Positions 40,722 to 49,180 of a stretch of 64,000 bases of DNA are shown here, in pieces. Below the pieces are notes generated by a model. It searched no databases and had not been told where the DNA came from. It saw only the letters and a program-made list of their open reading frames with translations. Source of the DNA: Arthrobacter sp. SW1 (GTDB taxonomy: Bacteria > Actinomycetota > Actinomycetes > Actinomycetales > Micrococcaceae). The position numbers and the translations under genes were made by a program. The stretch spans positions 62,001 to 126,000 of the forward strand of contig NZ_MJLT01000012.1 in the NCBI RefSeq assembly GCF_001766675.1, given 5' to 3'. Each line of letters opens with the position of its first letter. Within the stretch, counting starts at the first letter, position 1.

Positions 40722-42905
40722 CTATGGGGCGGGGTTCAATTTCTCCGCGAGCTCGACCAGTTCGGCCAGCACCGGCCTGGTTCCGTGATGCAGGGTGATG
40801 CCCGGCGGGAGACCATCCACCGTTGCCACGTTGTCCTTCACAGTAATCGTCATGCGCCCCTCGCCGATAGGGCAGTTCCGGATCCGCACATCGCCGAGCT
40901 CCGGGGGCAGCACCGGGTCCAGCCACAGCCCGTTCAACGACACATGGGGATCATGCCGCAGCAATACCCGCAGTAGTTGCACCGGGGCGGCGGCGGCCCA
41001 GGCCTGGGGCGAACAGGAGGTCGGGTACGGCACGGGCTCGGGGTACTCGGCCCGGTCAAAGCCGCAGAACAATTCGGGCAGCCGGTGGTCGGTGTATTCC
41101 GCGGCTTCGAACATCGCCATCGCCACCCGCTGGGCCTCCTTGACGAAGCCGTAGCGCATCAGGCCGGTGGCAATCAGCGCGTTGTCATGCGGCCATACCG
41201 AGCCGTTGTGGTAGCTGGCCGGGTTGTAGGCGCCCATGTCCGAGGCAAGGGTGCGGATGCCCCAGCCGCTGAACATCTCCGGGGACATCAGTTTCTTCAC
41301 CATCAACGCGGCCTTGTCCGTATCCAGGATGCCGCTGATGAGGCACTGCCCCATGTTGGAGGCGCAGGCGTCCACGGGCCGCTTGTCCCGGTCCAGGGCG
41401 ATCGCGTAGTAGCCGCGGTCCGGCAACCAGAACTGCTCGTTGAACTTCCGCTTCAGCTCCGCGCCGCGCTCGCGGTATTCGCGTGCCAGTGCGAAGTCCT
41501 TGGCGTCATAGGCCAGCCAGGCCCGAGCTGTGTAGGCGCTGTACACGTAGCTCTGGACCTCACAGAGGGCTATGGGCGGTTCCGCCAGGCGGCCGTCCGC
41601 GAAATTGATGCCATCCCAGGAATCCTTCCAGCCCTGGTTCACCAGGCCTTGGTCGTTGAGCCGCTGGTACTCCACGAATCCGTCGCCGTCGCGGTCCCCG
41701 TAATCCCGGATCCAGTCGAGGGCGCGGTCCGCGTACGGCAGCAGAGCGGCCATTTGTTCCGGGTCCAGTCCCCAGCGGCTGGCCTCGCCCATGAGTCCCA
41801 CGAACAGCGGAGTGGCATCGGCCGAACCGTAGTACGCGGACTTTCCGCCCAGCGCCAGATTGGTCCCGATGCCGGGGCGGACCTCGTGCAGGATGCGGCC
41901 CGGCTGTTCCTCCGTGAGCGGGTCCACCTTGGTTCCTTGCCGTTCGGCGAGGTTCCACATGGTGTCCAGCACCAAGGTGGGGTCCAGGGGAAGGGACATG
42001 TAGGAGGTCAGCAGGGCGTCCCGGCCGAAAAGCGCCATGAACCACGGAGCGCCCGCCGCCACCACGGTCCGGTCCGGCCGCTGCGGGTCCTCGATCTGCA
42101 GGGCGCCGATGTCCTCGTGGCTGCGCTGCAGGGTCCGTGCCACGGACGGGTTGCCGATGTCCGGTGCCGGGATCTTCCGGATCCACTCCCGGCGCCGCAG
42201 CTCCGCCGGGGACTCCGCCGAACTCACCCGCCCGAACGGCAGGGGCAGGAGCGCGCCGGCCGGGCTGCCGCCGTCGGGCGCTGTCGTGGCGACCAAGGGC
42301 GAAACGGTGACGATCACGGTCCAGCTGCCGTGCGCCGGAACCACCAGCGTGTAGCCGAGGCCCTCGTGGCTGACGGCGGCATCCGGGGCGTGGACCATCA
42401 CGCCCTTTCGCGCACCGCGCCACGAGCCCTCGATGTAGAGGGAGTCGCCGTCCACCCGGCGTTTCTGCTCCCAAAAGCGGGTGATCCGGGCGTCCTTCAC
42501 CTCGAAGAGGTCCGCGAAATCCGCGTCCATGGTCAGTTCCAGGCTGCAGACGGCGGGTTCGCGTGAATGGTTCCGGATGGTGATGCGTTCTTCGAGCCCG
42601 ACGCCGGCCTCCCGCGTGCGCTCGACGATCAGCGGGCTGTCACCGCGGCCGGCCAGGCGGCCCGGCCTGCCGATGAACAGGCCCCGGTACGGTTCGAGGT
42701 TCCGGGCGGCGAGCGGTTCCAGCGTGACGTCGTTGATGGTGAGGCGCCATCGGGAAATGATGCGGGTGTCGTCGTGGAAGACTCCGTGCGGGCGGTCGGA
42801 GTACATGTCTCCGGCCAGGCCCGAGATGCAGAAGTTGGCGCCGTCCACGAGGGTCACGGAGGCACCCAGGGGGCCGGCAGCGGTGTCGGCGTTCCATCCA
42901 GCCAT
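40722..42905 (-). CDS. Glycogen debranching-type amylo-alpha-1,6-glucosidase
   Basis: A 727-residue protein with an N-terminal GDE_N_bis beta domain (SVTLVDGANFCISGLAGDMY; HGVFHDDTRIISRWRLTIN) and a C-terminal (alpha/alpha)6 barrel of the GH63/GH133-like type: VAAGAPWFMALFGRDALLTS, YGDRDGDGFVEYQ, DSWDGINFADGR and NGSVWPHDNALIATGLMRYG. GAAGGAGCCGCC precedes ATG 42905; ATG 42971 is in frame but without a site. Members cleave glucose branches or small glucosides such as glucosylglycerate. Paired with a glycosyltransferase. Confidence 0.88.
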   Translation of the reverse strand: MAGWNADTAAGPLGASVTLVDGANFCISGLAGDMYSDRPHGVFHDDTRIISRWRLTINDVTLEPLAARNLEPYRGLFIGRPGRLAGRGDSPLIVERTREAGVGLEERITIRNHSREPAVCSLELTMDADFADLFEVKDARITRFWEQKRRVDGDSLYIEGSWRGARKGVMVHAPDAAVSHEGLGYTLVVPAHGSWTVIVTVSPLVATTAPDGGSPAGALLPLPFGRVSSAESPAELRRREWIRKIPAPDIGNPSVARTLQRSHEDIGALQIEDPQRPDRTVVAAGAPWFMALFGRDALLTSYMSLPLDPTLVLDTMWNLAERQGTKVDPLTEEQPGRILHEVRPGIGTNLALGGKSAYYGSADATPLFVGLMGEASRWGLDPEQMAALLPYADRALDWIRDYGDRDGDGFVEYQRLNDQGLVNQGWKDSWDGINFADGRLAEPPIALCEVQSYVYSAYTARAWLAYDAKDFALAREYRERGAELKRKFNEQFWLPDRGYYAIALDRDKRPVDACASNMGQCLISGILDTDKAALMVKKLMSPEMFSGWGIRTLASDMGAYNPASYHNGSVWPHDNALIATGLMRYGFVKEAQRVAMAMFEAAEYTDHRLPELFCGFDRAEYPEPVPYPTSCSPQAWAAAAPVQLLRVLLRHDPHVSLNGLWLDPVLPPELGDVRIRNCPIGEGRMTITVKDNVATVDGLPPGITLHHGTRPVLAELVELAEKLNPAP

Positions 42906-42996
42906 GGCGGCTCCTTCACGGCGGGTCCACCGGCCACGGGATCCGCCGGCGGCTTTCGTTTTGTCAGCCAAGCATGACCCTACGCCTGCGTCCGGG

Positions 42997-43052
42997 GGCG
43001 GCGCCAGGAGGGCGGCGCTAGAAGGGCGGCGCCAGGAGGGCGGCGCCAGGAG
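42997..43052. repeat. 14-bp tandem repeat, four units
   Basis: Four head-to-tail copies of GGCGGCGCCAGGAG; the second copy has two changes. It lies between two genes of the same direction and is not coding. Fourteen is not a multiple of three. Probably a slippage-prone spacer. Confidence 0.85.
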
Positions 43053-43062
43053 GGAAACGGAA

Positions 43063-43096
43063 CCGGCCGCCGTCCCGGTGCGGGGACGGCGGCCGG
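43063..43096 (-). terminator. Terminator of the gamma-glutamyl pathway operon
   Basis: A perfect 14-bp stem (CCGGCCGCCGTCCC with its complement) and a six-base loop, 15 bp after the SDR stop. On the minus strand it is followed by TTCCGTTTCC. Confidence 0.75.
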
Positions 43097-43111
43097 AGCA
43101 CGCAGGTATTG

Positions 43112-43894
43112 CTACGACAGAGGGGTCACGTACGCCGCCGAGATGCCGCCGTCCACCAGGAAAGTGGAGGCCGTGATGAAGGAGGAATCATCGCTGGCCA
43201 GGAACGCGACGGCGGCCGCCAGTTCCTCGGGCTCGGCGAAGCGGCCCATCGGCACGTGCACCAGGCGGCGGGCGGCCTTCTCCGGATCCTTGGCGAAGAG
43301 TTCCTTCAGCAGCGGGGTGTTGGCCGGTCCCGGGCAGAGGGCGTTGACTCGGATGCCCTGCCGGGCGAACTCGACGCCGAGTTCCCGGCTCATGGACAGC
43401 ACGCCGCCCTTGGAAGCGCTGTAGGAGATCTGCGAGGTGGCCGCGCCCATGACCGCCACGAAGGAGGCCGTGTTGATGATGGAACCCTTGCCCTGTTCCT
43501 GCATGTACGGGATGGCGTACTTGCAGCAGTAGTACACGGAGGTGAGGTTGACGTCCTGCACCCGGCGCCAGGCGTCGATGCCGGTGTCCAGGATCGAGGC
43601 GTCGCTGGCCGGGGAGATGCCGGCGTTGTTGAAGGCGATGTCGACGCTGCCGTACGTTTCTTTGACGGTGGCGAAGAGGTTGCGGACGTCTTCTTCGCTG
43701 GTGACGTCCACCTTCACGAACAGGCCGCCGACCTCCGCTGCCGCGGCCTCGCCGGTGGTGGGGTCGATGTCCGCGATGACCACGTGGGCACCCTCGGAAG
43801 CGAGGCGGCGGGCACTGGCCAGGCCGATGCCGCTGGCGCCGCCGGTGATGACTGCGCTGCGGCCTTCGAGGCGGTTGGAGATGACTGCGTTCAT
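43112..43894 (-). CDS. Short-chain dehydrogenase/reductase, candidate gamma-glutamylethanolamide dehydrogenase
   Basis: A 260-residue classical SDR: ITGGASGIGLASARRLASEG (NAD site with Asp-containing IADIDPTTG, so NAD rather than NADP), NNAGISPASDA, and catalytic Ser/Tyr/Lys in ISYSASKGGVLSMS. The C-terminus is FITASTFLVDGGISAAYV. It is the last gene of the amine operon. In the proposed pathway it would oxidise the free hydroxyl of gamma-glutamylethanolamide to an aldehyde. This assignment rests on context and chemistry; the sequence shows only the SDR family. Confidence 0.88.
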   Translation of the reverse strand: MNAVISNRLEGRSAVITGGASGIGLASARRLASEGAHVVIADIDPTTGEAAAAEVGGLFVKVDVTSEEDVRNLFATVKETYGSVDIAFNNAGISPASDASILDTGIDAWRRVQDVNLTSVYYCCKYAIPYMQEQGKGSIINTASFVAVMGAATSQISYSASKGGVLSMSRELGVEFARQGIRVNALCPGPANTPLLKELFAKDPEKAARRLVHVPMGRFAEPEELAAAVAFLASDDSSFITASTFLVDGGISAAYVTPLS

Positions 43895-43938
43895 GATGGG
43901 CTCCTTTGTTCTTGTGTGTTTGCTTGGGGGTATCCGGC

Positions 43939-45309
43939 TCAGGCCGGGGTGGTGGAGATGAAGACGTTCTTGGTTTCGGTGAAGGCGGCCAGCGCGTCCG
44001 GTCCGAGCTCGCGTCCCAGGCCCGACTGCTTGAAGCCGCCGAACGGCGTGGAGTACCGCACCGAGGAATGCGAGTTGACGGACAGGTTTCCCGATTCAAC
44101 GCCGCGGGCCACCCGCAGTGCCCGGTCCACCTTGGACGTCCAGATGGAGCCGGAGAGTCCGTACTCGGTGTTGTTGGCAATCTGGATGGCCTCTGCCTCG
44201 TCCTCGAAAGGAACGACGGCGAGCACCGGTCCGAAGATTTCCTCGCGGAAGGCGGGGGAGTCCAGGCCGGGAGTCAGGACGGTGGGTGGGAACCAGAAGC
44301 CCGGGCCTTCGGGGACCTTGCCTTGGAAGGCGACCGGGGCGCCGTCGGGCACAAAGGACGCAACCGTTTCGCGCTGTTGGGCCGAAATCAACGGACCCAT
44401 GGCGGTGGCTTCGTCCGAAGGGTCGCCTACCGCGAGGCCGGTCACCGCGGGTTCGAGCAGCTCCATGAAGCGTTCGTACACGCTGCGCTGCACCAGCACG
44501 CGGGAACGGGAGCAGCAGTCCTGACCGGCGTTGTCGAAAGCACCGCCCGGGGTGGCCGCCGCGGCCAGTTCCAGGTCCGCGTCCTCGAAGATGATGTTGG
44601 AGCTCTTGCCGCCCAGTTCCAGGGTCACCCGCTTCACCTGCTCGGAGCAACCGGCCATGATCTGCTTGCCCACGCCTGTGGAACCGGTGAAGACCACTTT
44701 GCGCACCGCCGGGTGGGTGACGAAGCGTTGGCCCACCACGGAACCCTTGCCCGGGATGACCTGGAAGACGCCTTCCGGGATGCCGGCCTCCAGTGCGAGC
44801 TCGGCCAGGCGCATGGCAGTCAGGGGAGTGACCTCTGCAGGCTTGAGCACCACGGTGTTTCCGGCGGCCAGGGCCGGGGCGAATCCCCAGCCGGCGATCG
44901 GCATGGGGAAGTTCCATGGCACGATCACGCCCACCACGCCCAGCGGCTCCTGGAAGGTGATGTCCACGCCGCCGGCCACCGGGATCTGCTTGCCGAAGTT
45001 CCGTTCCGGGGCGGCCGAGTAGTACTGCAGCACGTCCCGCACGTTCCCGGCTTCCCAGCGGGCGTTGCCGATGGTGTGCCCGGCGTTGCGGACTTCCAGC
45101 TGCGCCAGGTTTTCCAGGTCCGCGTCCACTGCGGCGGCGAAGCGGCGGAGCAGGAGGGCGCGGTCGGCCGGCGCGACGTTCCGCCAGCTTTCAAAGGCTG
45201 CTGCCGCTCGGGCAATGGCGGCGTCCACCTCCGGCAGGCCGGCGAGCTGCACCGAGTCGATCACCTCTTCGGTGGCCGGGTTCAGGACGTCAAAGACTGT
45301 GGCGGTCAT
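43939..45309 (-). CDS. Aldehyde dehydrogenase (PuuC-like)
   Basis: A 456-residue NAD-dependent aldehyde dehydrogenase. It has VIVPWNFPMPIAGWGFAPAL, TGSTGVGKQIMAG, VTLELGGKSSNIIFEDADLE (catalytic Glu), DNAGQDCCSRSRVLVQRSVY (catalytic Cys) and TPFGGFKQSGLGRELGPDAL. It is some 30 residues shorter than PuuC. ATG 45309 overlaps the hydrolase stop by 4 bp. It would convert the gamma-glutamyl aldehyde to the matching acid. Confidence 0.9.
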   Translation of the reverse strand: MTATVFDVLNPATEEVIDSVQLAGLPEVDAAIARAAAAFESWRNVAPADRALLLRRFAAAVDADLENLAQLEVRNAGHTIGNARWEAGNVRDVLQYYSAAPERNFGKQIPVAGGVDITFQEPLGVVGVIVPWNFPMPIAGWGFAPALAAGNTVVLKPAEVTPLTAMRLAELALEAGIPEGVFQVIPGKGSVVGQRFVTHPAVRKVVFTGSTGVGKQIMAGCSEQVKRVTLELGGKSSNIIFEDADLELAAAATPGGAFDNAGQDCCSRSRVLVQRSVYERFMELLEPAVTGLAVGDPSDEATAMGPLISAQQRETVASFVPDGAPVAFQGKVPEGPGFWFPPTVLTPGLDSPAFREEIFGPVLAVVPFEDEAEAIQIANNTEYGLSGSIWTSKVDRALRVARGVESGNLSVNSHSSVRYSTPFGGFKQSGLGRELGPDALAAFTETKNVFISTTPA

Positions 45310-46094
45310 GGGGTGGACATCGCTTTCGTGGTGTCGGTGATGGTCAGGGTCTGGGTAACGGTCAGGGGACGGTCGCGGCGGTAGGCCGCTGCGGCTTCAA
45401 CGAAGCCGTGGAAGAGGCGCAGGTCCTGCGGGTTCTGCTCCGGATGGAACTGCACGCCCAGAACCCAGCGCTCGTCCTTGCTTTCGAGCGCCTGGATGGT
45501 TCCGTCTTCGGAGCGGGCGGTGACCCGGAGTTCCGCGGGAACGGCGTCCACCGCCTGGTGGTGGTAGCAAGGAGCTGTCCCGGAGGAACCCAGCAGTCCT
45601 TCGATCAGGCTGCCCGCTTCGGTGCTGAACGCGGCTTCGCCGAACACTCCCGGTGCCGGCTGGTAGTTGGCGTCCGGGTTGATGTCCGGGATGTGCTGCA
45701 CCAGCGAACCGCCCAGGGCAACGCTGAGCAGCTGGGCACCGCGGCAGATCGAGAAGAGCGGCAGGCCGCGTTCCAGGGCCGCGCGGGTCAGGGCGGCGTC
45801 GTGCGCGTCCCGCAGCGGCTGCGGTGCGGTGAGCGGATGCGGCTCTGCCCCGTAAAGGGAAGGGTCGACGTCGGGCCCTCCCACCACGATCAGGCCGTCC
45901 ACCAGGTCCAGCACTGATTCATCGGTGCCCAGCGGAGGCAGGAGCAGCGGGGTGCCGCCCGCGGCGACCACCGCTTCCACGTAGGTGCCCGGAAGGATGG
46001 CGGCCGGCGCGTTCCAGACTCCCCAGGACGCTTCCTGGTAGTAACTGGTGAGCGCGATCTTCGGCCGGTAGGCGCTAGAGACGTTCGAAACCAC
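45306..46094 (-). CDS. Class I glutamine-amidotransferase-like gamma-glutamyl hydrolase (PuuD-like)
   Basis: A 262-residue peptidase C26-type hydrolase: LVDGLIVVGGPDVDPSLYG, GLPLFSICRGAQLLSVALGG with the nucleophile Cys, and RWVLGVQFHPEQNPQDL with His/Glu. PuuD homologues cut the gamma-glutamyl bond of gamma-glutamyl-GABA. I chose GTG 46094 because GGGAG lies 7 bp before it; this start overlaps the synthetase stop by 20 bp. The longer frame from 46487 lies inside the synthetase gene. It would release glutamate in the last step. Confidence 0.9.
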   Translation of the reverse strand: MVSNVSSAYRPKIALTSYYQEASWGVWNAPAAILPGTYVEAVVAAGGTPLLLPPLGTDESVLDLVDGLIVVGGPDVDPSLYGAEPHPLTAPQPLRDAHDAALTRAALERGLPLFSICRGAQLLSVALGGSLVQHIPDINPDANYQPAPGVFGEAAFSTEAGSLIEGLLGSSGTAPCYHHQAVDAVPAELRVTARSEDGTIQALESKDERWVLGVQFHPEQNPQDLRLFHGFVEAAAAYRRDRPLTVTQTLTITDTTKAMSTP

Positions 46095-47445
46095 GGACAC
46101 GCTCCCAATCGGTGATGGCGCTTTCAAAAGCGGAGATTTCCACCCTGGCGGCGTGGACGTAGTGGTCCACCACTTCGTCGCCGAAGGCTTTGCGGGCCAG
46201 GCTGCTTTCGGCCAGCAGGGCGCGGGCTTCACGCAGCGTGGTGGGCAGGCGGTCGGAGTCGGAATCGTAGGCGTTGCCCTTGGTGATGGCGGGCAGGGAA
46301 AGGTCGTTTTCCAGGCCATGGATAACGGAGGCCACCAGTGCCGCCGCTGCCAGGTAGGGGTTGACGTCGCCGCCGCCCACGCGGTTTTCGGTGCGGAGGG
46401 CCGGGCCGTGGCCCACCACGCGGAGCGCGCAGCTGCGGTTGTCCAGGCCCCAGGCAATCGCCGTTGGCGCGAAGCTGCCTTCCACATAACGCTTGTAGGA
46501 GTTGATGTTCGGAGCCAGGAAGTAGCTCAGTTCGCGGAGCCCGGCCAGCTGGCCCGCGATGAAGCGGCCCATGACCGGGCTGAAGCCGTGCTCGCCGTCG
46601 CCGGCCAGCACCGGGTTGCCGTCCAGGTCCGTAAGGCTGATGTGGATGTGGCAGGAGTTGCCTTCACGCTCATTGAACTTGGACATGAACGTGATGCTCT
46701 TGCCGTGCTGGTCCGCGATTTCCTTGGCGCCGTTCTTGTAGAAGCTGTGCTTGTCGCAGGCGGCCAGGGCTTCGTCGTAGCGGAAGGTGATTTCCTGCTG
46801 TCCCAGGTTGCATTCGCCCTTCGAGGATTCCACCACCAGCCCGGCGGCCTCCATGTTGTTGCGGATGGAGCGGATCACCGGTTCCAGTCGGGAGGTGGCC
46901 AGCAGGGAGTAGTCCACGTTGTACTGCGTTGCCGGGGTGAGGCCGGTGTAGCCCTTGTCCCAGGCCTGTGAGTACGAATCGTCGAACATGATGAACTCGA
47001 GTTCCGTGCCGATGTGGGCGCGGTAGCCAAGCTTTTCGAGCCGCTCCAGCTGGGCCTTCAGCACTTGCCGGGGTGATGCCACCACCGGTGTACCATCCGT
47101 CCAGAGGACGTCGCACTGCACCATCGCCGTTCCTTCGAGCCACGGAACCCGGCGGAGCGTGGCCAGGTCCGGCTTCATCACCATGTCCCCGTAGCCGGTC
47201 TCCCAGGAGGACATGGCGTAGCCGTTCACCGTGTTCATTTCGACGTCGACGGCCAGCAGGTAGTTGCAGCCCTCCGCGCCGTGGTCCAGGACGTCCTCGA
47301 GGAAGGACCGGGCGCCGCAGCGCTTGCCCTGGAGGCGGCCGAGCGCGTCGGTGATGGCGACGACAACGGTGTCGATCTCGCCCGTCTCAACGAGTTCCCT
47401 GAGCGTTTCCAGCGTCAGCTGCTGGCTTCTGGTGTGAACAGTCAT
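46075..47445 (-). CDS. Glutamine-synthetase-like gamma-glutamylamine synthetase (GlnA4/PuuA-like)
   Basis: A 456-residue GS-fold ligase that would join glutamate to an amine using ATP. GS landmarks are AHIGTELEFIMFDDSY (metal Glu), ECNLGQQEITFRYDEALAAC, GKSITFMSKFNEREGNSCHI, GLRELSYFLAPNINSYKRYV and AIAWGLDNRSCALRVVGHGP, with NRVGGGDVNPYLAAAALVAS near the end. It lacks the adenylylation Tyr context of GlnA1. The second ATG (47445) is best spaced from GGAG. It is next to an ethanolamine-type permease, so ethanolamine is the best substrate guess (GlnA4 of Streptomyces); a polyamine (GlnA3/PuuA) is the alternative. Confidence 0.9.
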   Translation of the reverse strand: MTVHTRSQQLTLETLRELVETGEIDTVVVAITDALGRLQGKRCGARSFLEDVLDHGAEGCNYLLAVDVEMNTVNGYAMSSWETGYGDMVMKPDLATLRRVPWLEGTAMVQCDVLWTDGTPVVASPRQVLKAQLERLEKLGYRAHIGTELEFIMFDDSYSQAWDKGYTGLTPATQYNVDYSLLATSRLEPVIRSIRNNMEAAGLVVESSKGECNLGQQEITFRYDEALAACDKHSFYKNGAKEIADQHGKSITFMSKFNEREGNSCHIHISLTDLDGNPVLAGDGEHGFSPVMGRFIAGQLAGLRELSYFLAPNINSYKRYVEGSFAPTAIAWGLDNRSCALRVVGHGPALRTENRVGGGDVNPYLAAAALVASVIHGLENDLSLPAITKGNAYDSDSDRLPTTLREARALLAESSLARKAFGDEVVDHYVHAARVEISAFESAITDWERVRGFERL

Positions 47446-47489
47446 CATCTCTCCGAGAGTGTTTTCGAATGGATCAGGTTTGTGGATGC

Positions 47490-48920
47490 TCAGGCTTTGA
47501 GCTCTGCTTCGGCGCGTGCCAACTGGGCGAATTCTTCTTCCGGCGCTCCCGCGACGATCCGGTGCCGGCTGTAGAACCAGTAGTAGAGGAGGAACGCCGC
47601 GAAGATCACCGCGGTGATGGAGGCCGCGAAGACATCGACGACGAACGTTGCTACCACTGCCACGGCGGACAGCACCAGGGCGATCGAGGTGGTGACGACG
47701 CCGCCCGGCGTGCGGTAGCCGCGCTCCAGGAGCGGTTCCTTCCGGCGCAGGACAATGTGCGAGAGGTTGAGCAGAACGTAGGAGACGGTTGCGCCGAAGA
47801 CCGCGATATTGATGAGCAACGCCCCGTCCTGGGTGATGGCCGCGAGCAGGAAGCCGATGGTTCCGGGTACGATCAGGGCCCAGTACGGGGTGCGGCGCTT
47901 CCCGGTGAGGGACATCCAGCGCGGCAGGTAGCCGGCGCGTGACAGTGCGAACAGCTGGCGGGAGTAGGCGTAGATGATCGAGAAGAAGCTGGCTACCAGG
48001 CCGGCGAGTCCGGCGTAGTTGATGAAGTCGGCCAGGAAAGTGTTGCCGCCGTAGGCGATCCGGAGGGCTTCCGGCAGCGGGTTGTCCGAGGTGCTCATGG
48101 CCTGGGACCCGGCGGCACCGGGAACCAGGACCAGCATCAGTGCCCCGAAGGCCACCAGGATGAGGACGGACACGATGATGCCGCGCGGCATGTCCTTCTT
48201 GGGGTTCGCCGTTTCTTCGGCGGCCAGCGGGACGCCCTCCACGGCAAGGAAGAACCAGATGCCGTACACCAGGGCGGCCAGGACGCCGCCCACACCCATC
48301 GGGAGGAACGCACTGGACCCGGCGGAGCCGTCCGGGACGATGTCGAACAGGCGGGCGGCGTCGAACTTGGGAGCGAGCCCGACGGCGGCCGCGAACAGGG
48401 CGGCAGTGGCCACTGCCGTAATGGCGAACATGAGCTTGAGCGCCTCGCCCACGCCGCGGAGGTGGATGCCGACGAAGACGATGTATGTGCCCAGGTACAC
48501 GGGCCAGGAGTTGGTGAGGCCGAACAGGCCGAGGGCTTCGATGTATCCGCCGATGAAGGTGGCGATCGCGGCCGGAGCCACCGCGTATTCGATCAGGACT
48601 GCGACGCCGGTGGCGAAGCCGCCCAGCGGGCCGAGGGCGCGGCGCGCAAAGGCGTAGCCGGCGCCCGCGGTGGGAAGGGTGGATGAGAGTTCGGCCAGGC
48701 CGAAGACCATGCAGGTGTACATGACACCCATCAGGATGAAGGCGATCAGCAAACCGCCCCAGCCGCCTTGGGCCAGGCCGAGGTTCCAGCCGGCGAAGTC
48801 GCCGGAAATGACGTAGGCAACGCCCAGGCCGGCCAGGAGGACCCAGCCGGCGGCGCCGCGGTTGAGCCTGCGGTGCTGCAGGTACGCGTCGTCGGTGCGT
48901 GCTGTTTCTGTTGTTTCCAT
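47490..48920 (-). CDS. Ethanolamine-type APC permease
   Basis: A 476-residue amino acid-polyamine-organocation permease with twelve predicted helices. The N-terminal GAAGWVLLAGLGVAYVISGD followed by FAGWNLGLAQGGWGG is the hallmark I know from ethanolamine permeases (EAT family, TIGR00908). AGGAAGACAC precedes ATG 48920. It begins the minus-strand operon and is divergent from the FadR-type regulator. The family call is strong from the N-terminus, but GABA or polyamine transport is not excluded. Confidence 0.86.
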   Translation of the reverse strand: METTETARTDDAYLQHRRLNRGAAGWVLLAGLGVAYVISGDFAGWNLGLAQGGWGGLLIAFILMGVMYTCMVFGLAELSSTLPTAGAGYAFARRALGPLGGFATGVAVLIEYAVAPAAIATFIGGYIEALGLFGLTNSWPVYLGTYIVFVGIHLRGVGEALKLMFAITAVATAALFAAAVGLAPKFDAARLFDIVPDGSAGSSAFLPMGVGGVLAALVYGIWFFLAVEGVPLAAEETANPKKDMPRGIIVSVLILVAFGALMLVLVPGAAGSQAMSTSDNPLPEALRIAYGGNTFLADFINYAGLAGLVASFFSIIYAYSRQLFALSRAGYLPRWMSLTGKRRTPYWALIVPGTIGFLLAAITQDGALLINIAVFGATVSYVLLNLSHIVLRRKEPLLERGYRTPGGVVTTSIALVLSAVAVVATFVVDVFAASITAVIFAAFLLYYWFYSRHRIVAGAPEEEFAQLARAEAELKA

Positions 48921-48979
48921 GTGTCTTCCTAAGGGGGAGGAATGCAGTGGGAAAGTTCTGAGGTGTTGCACGTTCTAAA

Positions 48980-49003
48980 GGACTGTTTTCAGTCCAAGGA
49001 CTG
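48980..49003. promoter_or_regulatory. Candidate operator between permease and FadR-type regulator
   Basis: GGACTG (48980-48985), TTTT, CAGTCC (48990-48995) is a perfect inverted repeat. A third half-site GGACTG follows at 48998-49003 in the direct orientation. It lies 60 bp upstream of the permease start in the 260-bp divergent spacer and is the best candidate for the FCD-type regulator encoded at 49181. Confidence 0.5.
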
Positions 49004-49180
49004 CATCACAGTTTGGACGTGATCTGCGCCACGGTCAAGCGTTTCGGCGAAAAAGTGTGTGTTTCCAGCGGATTGGCGCGACGTAATGGTTCTGCCCGTG
49101 ACCATTGGGTGAGGCGTGGATAATATGGGTGCAACATCAGCAGGCCCGGTTCCCGGCCTTAGTGAAGGGGAGGTTCCGCC

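Noticed and set aside
45306..46487. 393-residue form of the gamma-glutamyl hydrolase
   Set aside because: The extra 131 residues lie inside the synthetase gene in another frame; GTG 46094 has a good ribosome site.
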